The position numbers and the translations under genes were made by a program. A stretch of DNA of 23,296 bases. It comes from Gloeophyllum trabeum ATCC 11539. Its lineage: Eukaryota; Basidiomycota; Agaricomycetes; Gloeophyllales; Gloeophyllaceae. Below, in pieces: positions 10,657 through 21,301 of the stretch (positions are counted from its first letter, which is position 1; each line of letters starts with the position of its first letter). The stretch lies in assembly GCF_000344685.1 (NCBI RefSeq), contig NW_006920416.1, forward strand, positions 1,833,876-1,857,171, in the 5' to 3' direction. The notes under the pieces are model-generated. The model saw only the letters and a program-made list of their open reading frames with translations, was not told where the DNA came from and made no database searches.

Positions 10657-11164
10657 NNNNNNNNNNNNNNNNNNNNNNNNNNNNNNNNNNNNNNNNNNNN
10701 NNNNNNNNNNNNNNNNNNNNNNNNNNNNNNNNNNNNNNNNNNNNNNNNNNNNNNNNNNNNNNNNNNNNNNNNNNNNNNNNNNNNNNNNNNNNNNNNNNNN
10801 NNNNNNNNNNNNNNNNNNNNNNNNNNNNNNNNNNNNNNNNNNNNNNNNNNNNNNNNNNNNNNNNNNNNNNNNNNNNNNNNNNNNNNNNNNNNNNNNNNNN
10901 NNNNNNNNNNNNNNNNNNNNNNNNNNNNNNNNNNNNNNNNNNNNNNNNNNNNNNNNNNNNNNNNNNNNNNNNNNNNNNNNNNNNNNNNNNNNNNNNNNNN
11001 NNNNNNNNNNNNNNNNNNNNNNNNNNNNNNNNNNNNNNNNNNNNNNNNNNNNNNNNNNNNNNNNNNNNNNNNNNNNNNNNNNNNNNNNNNNNNNNNNNNN
11101 NNNNNNNNNNNNNNNNNNNNNNNNNNNNNNNNNNNNNNNNNNNNNNNNNNNNNNNNNNNNNNNN
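10657..11164. other. Assembly gap (508 N)
   Basis: A run of 508 undetermined bases flanked by identical 550-bp sequence. The length is probably an estimate made by the scaffolder. Open frames that cross it are meaningless. Confidence 0.99.
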
Positions 11165-11714
11165 AGACTTAGCGAGGGATATCTGAGCAAGACCGCCCTG
11201 ATACCGAGTTGACATCCTCTTTGGGCTTTACTGGGCATTAGCTCATAACCTCAGGTAGAGATGATACCTTGCGCTGCATATAAAGGCTGTACCTTGGACT
11301 ACAGGATGACTTGAGGCCTCAAAGTATTTTAGGTATTAATAAGATTGATTAGAGTAACCAGAACAGATGTAGTACTACGGCGTAAGGAGTGCTACACAAG
11401 TCCCCACTATCTGTTTGTGGGACTTAGAGAAATTCAAGGACAGGACGTGTCTGACGCGAACTGAATTCGAGCGGAGATTGAACTCGAGCGACTTCACCCG
11501 TGGTTCAAGTCGTTCCACTTCTTCAACTCCGTCTTTCACTCTCATTCTCGCTCCGATCTCCCGCTCCTTGTCGCTCACTCGCCCGTCCGCCGCACCACGA
11601 GACAGTGGACTGCCTGGGTGACAGAGCTCTGGCTGCGACGTCCGACATTCATTGCTAACTGGTAAGTGATGACGAACTTTCCCCGACACGTCACTCACAT
11701 TCATACAGGAACAC
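11165..11714 (+). repeat. 550-bp direct repeat, copy B (right of gap)
   Basis: Exact second copy of 10107-10656. Unlike copy A it runs on into unique sequence, so the exon and intron that begin inside it can be followed: the intron 11662-11708 finishes here and its downstream exon starts at 11709. If the two copies are one locus, this is the true junction sequence. Confidence 0.9.
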
Positions 11715-11944
11715 TCAGAAGGATATCTTATTCACTCAAATATTGAGCTTTGGTCGGTGGAGTGCGTCTGGGGTCAGGGTGAATCGGGTACGTGTATTGT
11801 AATATCATCATGGTCTATGCTCATGATCATGTGCAGAATGTGCTGTTTCATTGTGGCAGGCGGGCTCTAATAGGTGTGACTGCGACAGGTAGTTTGGTAT
11901 TTACAAGATTATATGTACTGTATATACACAGTGTCTGTAGATAG
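11465..11944 (+). CDS. Spliced coding fragment of unknown function, 5' end unresolved
   Basis: Three exons stay open in one frame through two well-formed introns: an open stretch 11465-11661, intron 11662-11708 (donor GTAAGT, branch TCACTCAC, acceptor ATACAG), exon 11709-11787, intron 11788-11836 (donor GTACGT, acceptor TGCAG) and exon 11837-11944 ending in TAG. The product has a tryptophan-rich middle (RQWTAWVTELWLRRPTF, then FGRWSASGVRVNR). I do not recognise it. No ATG occurs in this frame before the first donor and a TGA lies just upstream at 11462-11464, so either an upstream exon exists (a GTAAGG donor at 11382 is a candidate) or this is a gene remnant. The first exon lies in the duplicated block and therefore also appears at 10407-10603. 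Confidence 0.4.
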
Positions 11945-12087
11945 CATTGCAATATATGCTTCATTTTCTTATTCATATTCAAGGAGCAATAAAATCAAGC
12001 AGCTGTATGAAATGTGAAAGCCCGCTGGCCAGAAAACCCGCTTTCTCGTTGTCCAGCCCGGATGTCAGCTTGATGCCCGACTCCGAC

Positions 12088-12110
12088 CTTGACTCGACAT
12101 ACGAGTCAAG
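12088..12110. repeat. Perfect 9-bp inverted repeat
   Basis: CTTGACTCG at 12088-12096 and CGAGTCAAG at 12102-12110 are separated by five bases, giving a stable hairpin in the intergenic stretch between two 3' ends. It could be a transcript-end structure or a dyad binding site; nothing else distinguishes these. Confidence 0.6.
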
Positions 12111-12203
12111 TAGAGGCCAAGTTGATCCTCGGTTTTTATATCGAGTCGATGTCACACGTAGGGCCTGGTGGGGTCTGGGGTCTGACCTTGCCGAAACCCT
12201 TTT

Positions 12204-12655
12204 TTAGACTGGGCGTGTACACAACAGTGTAGCGAGATCATTCAGCAGCGTAATGTTCCGGTGCTTCTCTCTCAGAGTTTCCTCTTCGATACTGGGAACA
12301 ACGCCTTCAGGAAGGGGTAATTTAGAGAGCCAGAAAACCCTCAAAATTTGTAGATTGTTCGCGAGTCGTGCATTTTGGTCATCGCTCGGGATAGCGTCTG
12401 TATTAAAAATGTCAAGAGGATCAGACGGCGTCCTCACAAAGAAGGGACTGTTTGTGCCTGGTAGCAAGACTCTGCATCTCTTGCATTTTCTGCTTGTTCT
12501 GGCCGCGGATGGGTATAGGTAAAGGTTGACCCTAACCTCGCTTGTCCATTGCTTGTTGTGGACTCTGGCGCATCTCTTGATTGCCTTTTTGGACTTTGTC
12601 TTCCAATTTGTCGGTCCGTCAGTACCACTGAAGTGCGACTCACCATTCTCCGCAT
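12204..12655 (-). CDS. Small four-exon hypothetical protein (109 aa)
   Basis: Four exons join in frame: 12644-12655 (only 12 nt, Met-Arg-Arg-Met), 12537-12599, 12438-12498 and 12204-12397, with introns of 44, 38 and 40 nt. Donors are GTGAGT, GTTAGG and GTGAGG; the first and third introns have good branch sites (ACTGAC, CTTGAC) and acceptors. The product is Lys-rich at the start, then helical (NKQKMQEMQSLATRHKQSLL) and ends in a leucine- and glutamate-rich helix (ARLANNLQILRVFW and REKHRNITLLNDLATLL). I do not recognise it. An unspliced frame of 183 codons (12204-12755) covers the same DNA and is the alternative. I prefer the spliced model because it leaves 130 bp to the divergent gene at 12786 instead of 30 bp. 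The introns are near the lower size limit. Confidence 0.45.
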
Positions 12656-12785
12656 TTCGGCAACACGTCTCGTATATAAATCCTTCGTTCGGCCCACCCT
12701 GACGCCCAAACACTATCCGCTTCTTCCTGTCGCCGGCGACCTCCAGTTCCGACATATTTTAGCGAGGTTTCTGGCTCACACTCTC

Positions 12786-15454
12786 ATGCCTGAAACTGCG
12801 GCTACCAATTCAATTCCCTCACCGCCCCCTGTGCACCGAAAAGTATCGCCTCCTGATGATACAGGCACGTCTGCTAGCGTGCCTTGTGAGTCGTCGAAGG
12901 ACGCGGGTAGCGAGAGCGGGGCGAAAAGACTGAAGAAGATTCCGCCGTACTGGTACCCCTACCATACGATGGCCAAAGGGCGGTGGTTAGGGAGGGAAAT
13001 CCTCGAGGTTGTCAGTACGGAGTTTAGGGATCGTAGTATGGAATATTATGTACGTCCCTTTCCCCATGGTTCCAGCAAGGCTTTGGTAGGGTGGGGAGTC
13101 ATGAGCCTGGACGATGGCAATCTCGAGGGCCTTGGCGTTTTGCATCCCCAAAATAGAGGGCACATCGTAAGGCGTTCTTGAATGTCCTCCTGCGGGGGGC
13201 GAGCAAGCGTACGTAGGAAGTGACGGACGTTTGCTTGCGTCCCATCGTGTTGTGACTCTGCATTTTCCCTTAAGCTTCAGTGACGGCTAAGGTACGGAAC
13301 GTTTATATTGGCACATGAACATGCAGAGATATGCGCTGGAATCTGGAGTCACAACTATCAATGGTAAGGTTGCCAAACCGGACATGATCATCCGCGACGG
13401 TGATCGAATAGAGTACGTGTATTAGTTTTATCCCTCCACGGCCCGGCTCCCCACCTGCAGCTTATCACCAATTTTTGGCAGAAATGTCGTTCATCGGCAC
13501 GAGCCGCCAGTCACGGCTTCACCTGTCCGAATTCTGCACCACGACAAAGAGAGAGAGTTTGTGGTGATAGACAAGCCCGGGAGCATTGTACGTATCCCGC
13601 ATTCTCTCGTTATACTTGTAGTTATATCTCTCGAGGGTTCTTTGACCTACGATCAGTACCAATGGCGTTCTTACCTAACCGACAATCTCTTCAGCCCGTG
13701 CACCCTACAGGGCGATACTTCAAGCACTCCCTCATCGAGATAATGAAAGACGACTTTGGTTTCGAGAAAGTGTACAGTACGTCTCGTCGTCTTTCCCAGC
13801 CCGAGTCCGTACCCTCTTACCCGAGACTCTCGCTCAGCCGTCAACCGTCTGGACAGGCTCACCTCAGGCCTCATGATCCTGGCTCTATCCTCTGCCCGCG
13901 CGCGGATCCTGACCGACGAGTTTGTCCAGGGGAAGGTCAGGAAGGAGTACATAGCGAGAGTGCGCGGGCAATTCCCCGAGTGAGTGACGCGACCTCAGGT
14001 GCAAGTACGGTGTTTACACGCATACAGGGAGGAAGTGACGTGTGAGCAACCACTACTCTGCGTCGATCGCCAGATGGGACTGAACGTCGTGCATCCGGAA
14101 GGAAAGGTCAGAATTCTTCTTCCGGCTTTCAAGCGTACTGACTGACAGAAATTTATGCAGGAAGCTAAGACCATCTTCAAGCGGCTACATTACGACGAAA
14201 ATACAGATTCAAGCGTGTTACATTGTGCGGCTCTTCTGCTTCACTTCGATTTATTACGATGCTGATGCTGTTCAGGTCGACCCCTAACCGGACGATGTGA
14301 GTTTAGCGATCGCTTGCCGACGAAGGAAAGGGCGTTAAGGCTCATTCATCGCGTCGTGCAGCCCATCAAATTCGAGTGCACCTCCAATACCTCGGCTACC
14401 CGATCGCCAACGATCCCATATATAGCGAGGCGAGAATATGGGTGCGCGTTCCTATTCGTGTAGCCTAGCTTCCTGCTCTGACGGGATACTGCTTTAGGGT
14501 CCGAACCTTGGTAAGAACGGGATCGACACCATACCCACTGAGGAACGCGCTGCACCTGCGCCGCCTTCGCACCTCACCGGGGCTTTGAGTGTAAACCCGG
14601 AATCGTCGACGTTCACGTTCGGCACCTCACCCGCGCCTTCGCCGCACGCACCGTCTCAGGGGCACCCAACAAGTACTAAAAGTTCCACGCCGGTCGGAAG
14701 TGTCCCAGATAGTGCCGTCGGTTACGGCGAGCAAGGAGCGGCTAGTAGCACGCAGAGCCGGAAGTTGCTCCCGCGCGAGACTGGACATGACATCGGGATG
14801 GGCTCTCCTGTTCCGCTTTCTGCGGAAGCTGTCAGAATTATCACCCGATTGCGGAATATGAAGGTACGACTTCTTCGACTTCTTTCGTTATTTTCTGCAC
14901 GGGCTTGCCTTTACATGAGCTGCTTGTAGGACGAAGACGAAGACTGGAGCCGCTGGCGCGACGTTGTCTTCCTCGCAAAGGGTCGGCTCGCGCCGCAGAA
15001 TATCATGCAGAGGCCGCTGCCGCCTCCGCACAGGCGAGAACGTGGAGGTCCCGGGTGGGCCCAGAAGCGTAGAAGCCGCAGTCGGTCGAAGGATAAGGAG
15101 ATCGAGGTAGAGGCGCAGCTTGACGTTGGGGCGGCCGCCACGGTCGTAGTCGAGGAGGATGCCGGCGCGAGCAAACAGATGACCCCGGACGAGGCCATCG
15201 CCAAGCTAACAGTGATCGACCCCGAACCGCAGGATATCCATTCGAAGGACGCATCCCAGCCGGAGACGTACAGCGAAAAGGCGGAACACGTGCGATTCTG
15301 TCCCGAGTGCTACCTTCCTCTGCATCCGGATCCCAAGCCCGAAAAGCTGTATATCTTCTTGCACGCTCTGAGGTATACGACCAGTCTGGGGACGTTCGAG
15401 ACGGAGATGCCGGAGTGGGCCTCGGAGGGTTGGACGTGGGACCGGTTGTCTTAG
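12786..15454 (+). CDS. RIB2/PUS9-like RluA-family pseudouridine synthase
   Basis: Converts uridine to pseudouridine in RNA, most likely tRNA position 32 by similarity to yeast Pus9/Rib2; the exact target is inferred. Eleven exons sum to 604 residues: 12786-13049, 13327-13412, 13482-13587, 13695-13776, 13838-13979, 14028-14106, 14161-14224, 14276-14296, 14362-14441, 14498-14863 and 14930-15454. After a disordered N-terminus come [18 protein letters not shown], an S4-like stretch ([19 protein letters not shown]), [15 protein letters not shown], the catalytic loop [13 protein letters not shown] with Asp codon 13852-13854, and [20 protein letters not shown] poorly conserved insert follows, then a C-terminal [14 protein letters not shown] element typical of the fungal RIB2/PUS9 group. 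No deaminase domain like that at the C-terminus of yeast Rib2 is seen. The eighth exon is only 21 nt. The frame is open upstream to 12549, but the ATG at 12786 is the first with family-like context. Confidence 0.92.
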
Positions 15455-15874
15455 AGAAGTCTTAGCTCCCTGTTCTGCCTCTTCGGCAGATATGTTGACA
15501 CTGCCAATCGTCGAGTGGCCATTGCGAGCTCATTCCGACAGATTACTTTCATCAAAGAACTCTTCGAGAGGGACGAACTTTGCGATCGCTATGTATCCAA
15601 CCGTAGGTCAGGTCTATGATCGCTGTCATATTCTGGCCTCACGTAGCAGCGGCCACCCTACGTAGAATACGGGGTAGTCGAATTATGATCCACAACCACG
15701 ATGATACAAGCACTTCACGTACAATTACAATGGTATGATCTATACATGGGTGAAAGACGAAACAAACCATTAGTCCCTGAAACAAGAAAGCAAAAGTATT
15801 CAAGAACGAAGTAGATAAATATATGTTCGACGTCAAAATGTCCATCCGTCCGACAAGATGATATGAGCGAGCAT
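15455..15874. other. Convergent 3' ends, no gene seen
   Basis: A 420-bp stretch between two convergent genes. It is A/T-richer than its neighbours and should hold both 3' untranslated regions and polyadenylation signals. The 90-codon minus-strand frame at 15639-15911 overlaps the RhoGEF stop and has no motif. Confidence 0.5.
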
Positions 15875-18800
15875 CTACCTCACGGGAGTCAAAAAACTCG
15901 CCAAGGCCCAACCAAGCTGGTGCGTTTCTCGGTCTCTAACAAGCAACAGGCAGTCTTCTCCATCATCGACGTATAATGGTAAGTCAGGGTGATTCGAGGG
16001 GTGCCCAGATTCATGCAGAACATCGAGAGTGATCCCAGGGCGAAGAGTGAAAAAGGGCAGAGAATGGTACGAAACGTTCGGAGGGGGCTCGCAACGATGT
16101 ACGACCTGACACGCGTACAAGGCCTTTGCGTGCGAGGTTATCTTTTGCGGTCCTTGAGGAGTCCGGGCGTTCGTCTTTTTCGATGGTGAAGGGTTACGAC
16201 TAGGCGTCAGATCTCGTTCCTTGACCATGGGGAAGGACGCACTCCTAGAGGCCATCGGTGCAGGCATCGGCGGCGTCTGAGACAGCGAAGCAGAAGGAGA
16301 AGGCGACCGGCGAGACGAGGAGGGCGGCTTGACGGTATCAGACCATTTGCGTCGGAAGCTGGGACGCCGCGAAGCCCGACCCAGGCGTGAATTAGAGAGA
16401 TCGAGCTCTTCGGCCTCGTACCCAGGCGGAAGTCCTGTATCCGTATGATCAGTCTGATTGTTCTTCTTGGGGATGGGGACTTTCTTGCTTCTGGAACCGA
16501 AACCGGGGCCTAGCGAGGAAACAATTTCGCCGATTTCATCTACGAAAGTAGGAAGGGGTCCAGTGGACGCGTCCGATCTCCTCGATTTTCCAGATCCCGA
16601 GACGGCACTCTTGGCGGATTTGCCGGACTTGAGACTCTCGGTGCTCGGACGTTTTCCGAGGCTCCTCCCTAAGCCGCTGTCGGAGCTCTCTCTCGGTCCG
16701 CTGGACGCCTTAGACTTCCTTGGCGGAGTACCGAAAGACCCAGACGTCGGTGATTTCTGGGGCACCGCCGTGCTCAGGCCCATAGTATACGCGTAGAGAT
16801 ACGATCTCTCCAAGCTCTCCGCGGCAGGATCTCGTTGTCTTGCCTCAGCCTCGGAGTAGTCCAGCAGGGACGTTGGAGTTGTGGGGGTAGACGGCACGCT
16901 CGATGACGGCGCATGCGTAGGCTGCAAGGCAGAGAGTTTGTCCTTGACAGTCGACTTGCTGCTCTTTTCCTTCTCCTTGCTACCGACGCTGTCCCTTGCA
17001 CTACGCGGGAGGCGCTTCGTGATCGTGAGCCGCTCGAGGGCCTCGTCGATGAGGTGCCACCGGTCCCACCAGTTCGCCATCGTGATCTCGGCGCCGCCTT
17101 GTGCGCCTTCGTTCAACTCTTCGCCTTCTTCCTTGAGCGCATCCCAGAGCTCCGCCCAGCTATTTTTGACGTCTTCCCAGAAGCGCTCCTGCCAGGCGAC
17201 GAAGATCCCGACGCAGCCCCGCGTGCCTTTCTCCATCAGCTCGAGATAGGTCGGCAGCTCGGCGGCGAGTTGGCCGCGAAGCGCGATGTAAGACTGGCTC
17301 GCCTCGAGCAGCGCTGGCGGCGGTCGCGAACCCGATGACCCGAAGGTGTGATGCAAGAGGGTGTGATGTAGAGGTTCTAAGGTATGCATCGCCTCGAGGA
17401 GTCGCTTTGGCGCCTTCATGGTCTCCTTGAGCCTCGCGAGGTCGGCGAATAGCTTTGTCTCGATGGCGTGCTCGAGCTGCTCGCACAGGGGCACGATGTG
17501 CTTCCGGGGTACACCGAGAAACGCGTCGAACGCCTCGCTCCGCCCTCCTTCACCGTTCTCGCCAATGACGCCGATGACGCGCCCGAAGCTGAGCGACCAC
17601 GAGAGCAGCTGGGTGTGGTACTCTTTCGTCGACGTCGCCCACTGCTTCGCGGCCTTTGCAAAGTCTTCGATGAACTCGTCCAGCGCCTGCAAGTCGCTCT
17701 CGTACGCCGCGACCGCCTCGGCTTCCTCGTGCGCCGTATCGTTCGCGTTCACAGACGCGGCGGTTTGGATGGAGCCCTTTCCGTACGAGACTTTGCGCGT
17801 GAGACTCTTCATCCGGCCCAGCTTGACGCTCGCAGCGACGCCGATCGGTACACTGCCGCTCCGCTTCTTCTCGCGCTTCCCATTCGCCTCGCCTAGCCCC
17901 TCCTTCTTCCCGGCGTTCAGGACCTCGCGCACGACCTCCCACCGCCGGCGGCCCTCGTTCACGCCGCGCGCGACCTCCTCCATCTTCTCCTTCGCCTTCT
18001 TGAGGTTCTCCTTGTCGCCATGGCCCTCGGGCGTCTCTTCGTATATCGACTGCAGGAGGAGCGGGTACTTGAGGAGGCGCTGGACGGGCTTGATGAGGAG
18101 GGAGGGGATGTCCCACGCGTGCGTGAGGCTGGAGGTGAGGGTCTGGATGGTTTTTAGGTAGGCTTGGAGCGCGGGGGTGGGAGATGGTGTGGTGAGGGCG
18201 GTATAGTGCGAGAGCGAAGACGGGTGACGAGTGATGTACGTCTTGTAAGGCGGCTCGAGCAACGGTATCTACATACAGTCCGCTCAATATTAGCGGTGAC
18301 TCAGGAACGGAGCAACTTACGATATCAAGGAATAGCTTCCCGACACGATCCTCTCCTTCGCCGCCTTCGAGCACCTCTCCCAGTGCCACCTCGAGCCTCT
18401 CGCAGAAGGCATCGGAGAATTCGGCCAACTCGACAATGTTGCCAAAGATCGTCTTGACGTCGTCACGAGTCATTGGCGGCTTCGAGTTGGGCGGCACGGA
18501 CACTGAAGTGTTGGACGTTGTCGAGGACATGGAGAAGCTTCGAGACGAGCTTGACGAGGAGGCAGTCTGTTCGGTGACGGGAGTATGGAGCTCGGCGGAT
18601 TGACCTGCGGACACTTAGTTTGTCGGAGTAGTAACTGGGAAAACGCGTACTCACCTAACGCCAGCGGTATGTGCACCGCTCGTATCAGCGCCAAGTCGGA
18701 CGCGTAAGCCCTTTCGGAAGATAGCAGCTCCAATAGTGCATGAGTGCGTTTCGAGACAGAAGCAGTAGTCTGGGCGGTAATAGTTGGCGGTAGCAACGAA

Positions 18801-19210
18801 CTGGAATCCGTGGAAGTCGACTCTAGGGTATCGATGGGGGACAGGGATAGCGGCGATAAGGGCTCTGGCGGTAGCGGCTTGCCCGGGGCATCCTTGAAGG
18901 CCTCCATGTCCGCATTCTCCACCGAGAGCGTAGACGTGTCCGAGTGCGTGAGCGAGTCCAAGAGGCCTGAAAGGGAGCCCAGGCTGCGATGCCGGGTTAG
19001 ATGCATCAGTATCGCGTCAGAGTTGAGAATGTCGGGTAGACTATCCGCCGCTGACGCTCGAGACGGTGCCAGCGAGTCGGTACGTGGACGGGGAGCTGGT
19101 CGGAGAGGAGAGCGTGGCGGGAGAGAAGGAGCGGGGTGCGTGGCTACGTCGGAGGGAGCCTCTTCGCTGCTGCCTCGTGTCGTCTGTTCTTCCGGTGCAA
19201 TAGTCGACAT
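15875..19210 (-). CDS. RhoGEF with DH, BAR-like and C-terminal SH3 regions
   Basis: Predicted guanine nucleotide exchange factor for a Rho-family GTPase, most likely Cdc42, acting at membranes in polarity or septation. Three exons (18655-19210, 18321-18604, 15875-18268; introns of 50 and 52 nt) give 1077 residues. Residues 1-150 are Pro/Ser-rich and disordered. The DH domain begins near 154 (KRTHALLELLSSERAYASDL), is interrupted by a Ser-rich insert (about 190-230) and ends with the diagnostic IKPVQRLLKYPLLLQ near 338-352. A long helical region of about 430-640 fits a BAR domain, as in the Tuba/DNMBP and fission yeast Gef1 layout; no PH domain is evident. A basic, Ser/Pro-rich linker follows, and the last 85 residues look like an SH3 (KALYAC, FFTLRPGITLDVL, CLLLVRDRETHQLGWALASFL). 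The start is the first ATG of the long frame, after a stretch with no in-frame extension. The gene is intact. Confidence 0.92.
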
Positions 19211-20053
19211 GCTTTCTTTACCGAATCTTCATTCATTCGTTCATTATTCAGAGATGGAACGATTTACCGGCGATAGAAGGGGGAACTGGCGTACCTTCGC
19301 GTCTGCTTTCAGCGTTCCATGCCCTCTCGCACGTGCATTTAATTAACCTGAAGCCTCGTGCTTAGCAGCCCTCTCGCGTTACTTTCTAAGAAATCCTCTG
19401 AATCCGAGATCGAGAAAAGCAGGGGGACGACAAGCGCGACGATGGGGAGGTCGGAGAGAGCAGGGCGAAACACCGGCGTCGGACACCGTCGCCTCATCTT
19501 ACGGCAAGCCTACGCCGGTGATTCTCCGTACGCGCTATAAACACTCATCTCGGTCCCGGCAGCGATGCGAGCTGTGAAAGCGCAGCGGGCTGTCGGGAGA
19601 TGCAGACGATGATTGTCTTGTCGTACTAGGTTATTGTACAGGGTTTATGTCTGTACCAATGAGAATACAACTACAGACATGTGTTCCCAAGTAATTGTAT
19701 TGTCGCTAGGTGCTGCTTACGATCTAGGTGTTGTGGGTATGAAATATACGGCCGTGCGACGCGCGTTGCCGTGGTGCAGGCATGCGCGTTCGTCGCTCCT
19801 TCCCAACATTAACGACGACTACATCGTCTGGCACAGACTCACAAGTGAGCCGCCTCGCTGCCATTGGACATGGATAACAGATCATACGCTGCTGATATGC
19901 GACTTGTGGATGATTCGTCATGGGTGGCCTTTCCGTCATTGGCTAGGTATGTCGAGGTTATCCTGCCGGATAGCAATCCTGATGGGTTGTACATTACTCA
20001 GTGGTATTGGTAATGAAGGGAGGAATTGCAGCAGCCATTGTGATAAGCATGAC
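19211..20053. other. Intergenic, RhoGEF promoter and orphan-gene leader
   Basis: About 840 bp. The left part should carry the RhoGEF promoter. The plus frame that ends in the next gene stays open from 19613, but its residues here are rich in Trp, Cys and His and look non-coding. A TATA-like GCTATAAAC lies at about 19534-19542 on the plus strand. Confidence 0.4.
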
Positions 20054-20709
20054 ATGATCTCTGTGTCTGGTGTCACGGCAGTAGATGCAACCCTCTCGCA
20101 TCTCATCATACCACAAGTTCAAGTTCAAGGTCAAGGCAACCAGCCACACACACACCCTTCTCGCTCAGTTTCTCCAGGTATGCAACATCACACTGACTGC
20201 CCCTTTCCAATGATGAACATTCAATTAGATGAATCTCCCTCTGAGAAGGCTCGAGGGAAGCATCCTAGGAGGACGTCCCCTGACCCCAATCAGCAACTGG
20301 AGGATCTAGAGGAAATGGAGGGGTTGACCATAGAAGAGCAGTTTGAGCGGATTGAAGAAGAGTTCAGCAAGGAGATGCCAAGCAGTCCAGAGGGGCCTAA
20401 CACCCTGACAGAACTGGAAGTACCGCTTCCTTGGATGTCCAGTAAGTGACTTATTCTATATTTCCCTGGAAACCACTCCTGACTAAATAACATATGTAAG
20501 AGCGAAAGCACCGCCATATCTCAAGCATCAAAAAGGCTTGGCCAGGGTCCATGAGGAATGGCCTGAAGAAGCGTGCCAGAGCATTGCCTTCTGATGGTAA
20601 GTAATGTTCAACCCTGCTCTCCTGCATGGCCTTACATTTCATCTCCTCTATAGTGGAACTCTCTACATCAAGCTCAGAGGCAGAATCTGACAAGGCTCAC
20701 ATGGGTTAG
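20054..20709 (+). CDS. Orphan hypothetical protein, acidic then basic
   Basis: Three exons join in frame (20054-20441, 20501-20596, 20654-20709) to 179 residues, with strong introns (GTAAGT donors, CTGACTAAAT branch region, ATAG acceptor). The product has a Gln/Pro-rich start (VQVQGQGNQPHTHPSRS, from a CAAGTT-like DNA repeat), then SPSEKARGKHPRR, an acidic helix (LEEMEGLTIEEQFERIEEEF), a basic segment (KRKHRHISSIKKAW, RNGLKKRARALPSD) and a Ser/Glu tail. No domain is recognised. Alternating acidic and basic low-complexity blocks of this kind are common in lineage-specific basidiomycete proteins, including ones linked to repeats, but that link is only inference. The start is uncertain because the frame is open far upstream. 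Confidence 0.5.
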
Positions 20710-21065
20710 AGTTTTAGTTGCATCAGTGTTCAGCTTGTGTAGTTTGACATAGGACTCTTTGTAACTGGTATATTTAACCAAGTGACCTATGACCTGCGCT
20801 AGTATGGCAGTTTGTAGGGTTGCAGAGGTTTTCCTTGCTTGTGTGTTGCTCCACAGGGTGACCTATGCGGAGGATGCACCTGGGTATGTGCGATGCCATA
20901 CACTGTGTCCTATACCCTGCCCCAGGTATCGGCCCTCATGGGGGGGCTTCATGGAAGAGGGCATCCTTGGCAACGGTGGTCCTGAAGAGATACCTCCAAC
21001 TCTAGAGTGCTCTGATGACTTGGGATGACTCGGCCCTTCCCCTTCGTCCCCTAATATTATACTAT

Positions 21066-21100
21066 CTGCAGCGAACCCTTCGCTGCAGCATGCCATGCTG
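21066..21100. repeat. Two adjacent palindromes
   Basis: CTGCAGCGAA (21066-21075) and TTCGCTGCAG (21079-21088) form a perfect 10-bp stem with a 3-base loop. Overlapping its right arm, CAGCATG (21086-21092) and CATGCTG (21094-21100) form a second 7-bp palindrome around one base. The ATGCC array begins about 75 bp further on. Confidence 0.85.
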
Positions 21101-21175
21101 TGAAATTTCCTTATATGGTAGTCATGCCAGCCCCAATTGGGATGCGGCTGTGTCATGCCTGTCCCAAAAAGGTTC

Positions 21176-21210
21176 ATGCCATGCCATGCCATGCCATGCC
21201 ATGCCATGCC
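21176..21210 (+). repeat. (ATGCC)7 microsatellite
   Basis: Seven perfect ATGCC units, followed to about 21275 by degenerate copies (CATCTCATGCC, CATGCCATCTCATGC). Three plus frames read through it as MPCHA-type low-complexity peptides, which explains the overlapping open frames around it. Confidence 0.95.
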
Positions 21211-21301
21211 ATCTCATGCCACTCAGAAAAATCCTATCATTTCCTCATGCCATCTCATGCAGTCTCATGCCGTGTTCTGCCTAGAGACCTACCCATATGG
21301 A

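Noticed and set aside
10107..11714. LTR retrotransposon flanked by 550-bp LTRs
   Set aside because: The repeats lack TG...CA ends, no target-site duplication is visible, and both copies stop exactly at the gap, which fits contig overlap better.
12549..12785. Upstream N-terminal extension of the pseudouridine synthase frame
   Set aside because: The frame is open but overlaps the divergent gene, lacks a convincing start and has no family-like residues; ATG 12786 is preferred.
16881..18161. Plus-strand ORFs of 122-247 codons within the RhoGEF region
   Set aside because: They are antisense shadows of a GC-rich gene with a well-supported three-exon frame on the minus strand.
19613..20053. Coding extension of the orphan gene
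   Set aside because: The frame is open, but it begins without an ATG and its Trp/Cys/His-rich content does not look like the rest of the protein.
21176..21275. CRISPR-like array
   Set aside because: Five-base units without spacers form a simple microsatellite, and the genome is eukaryotic.
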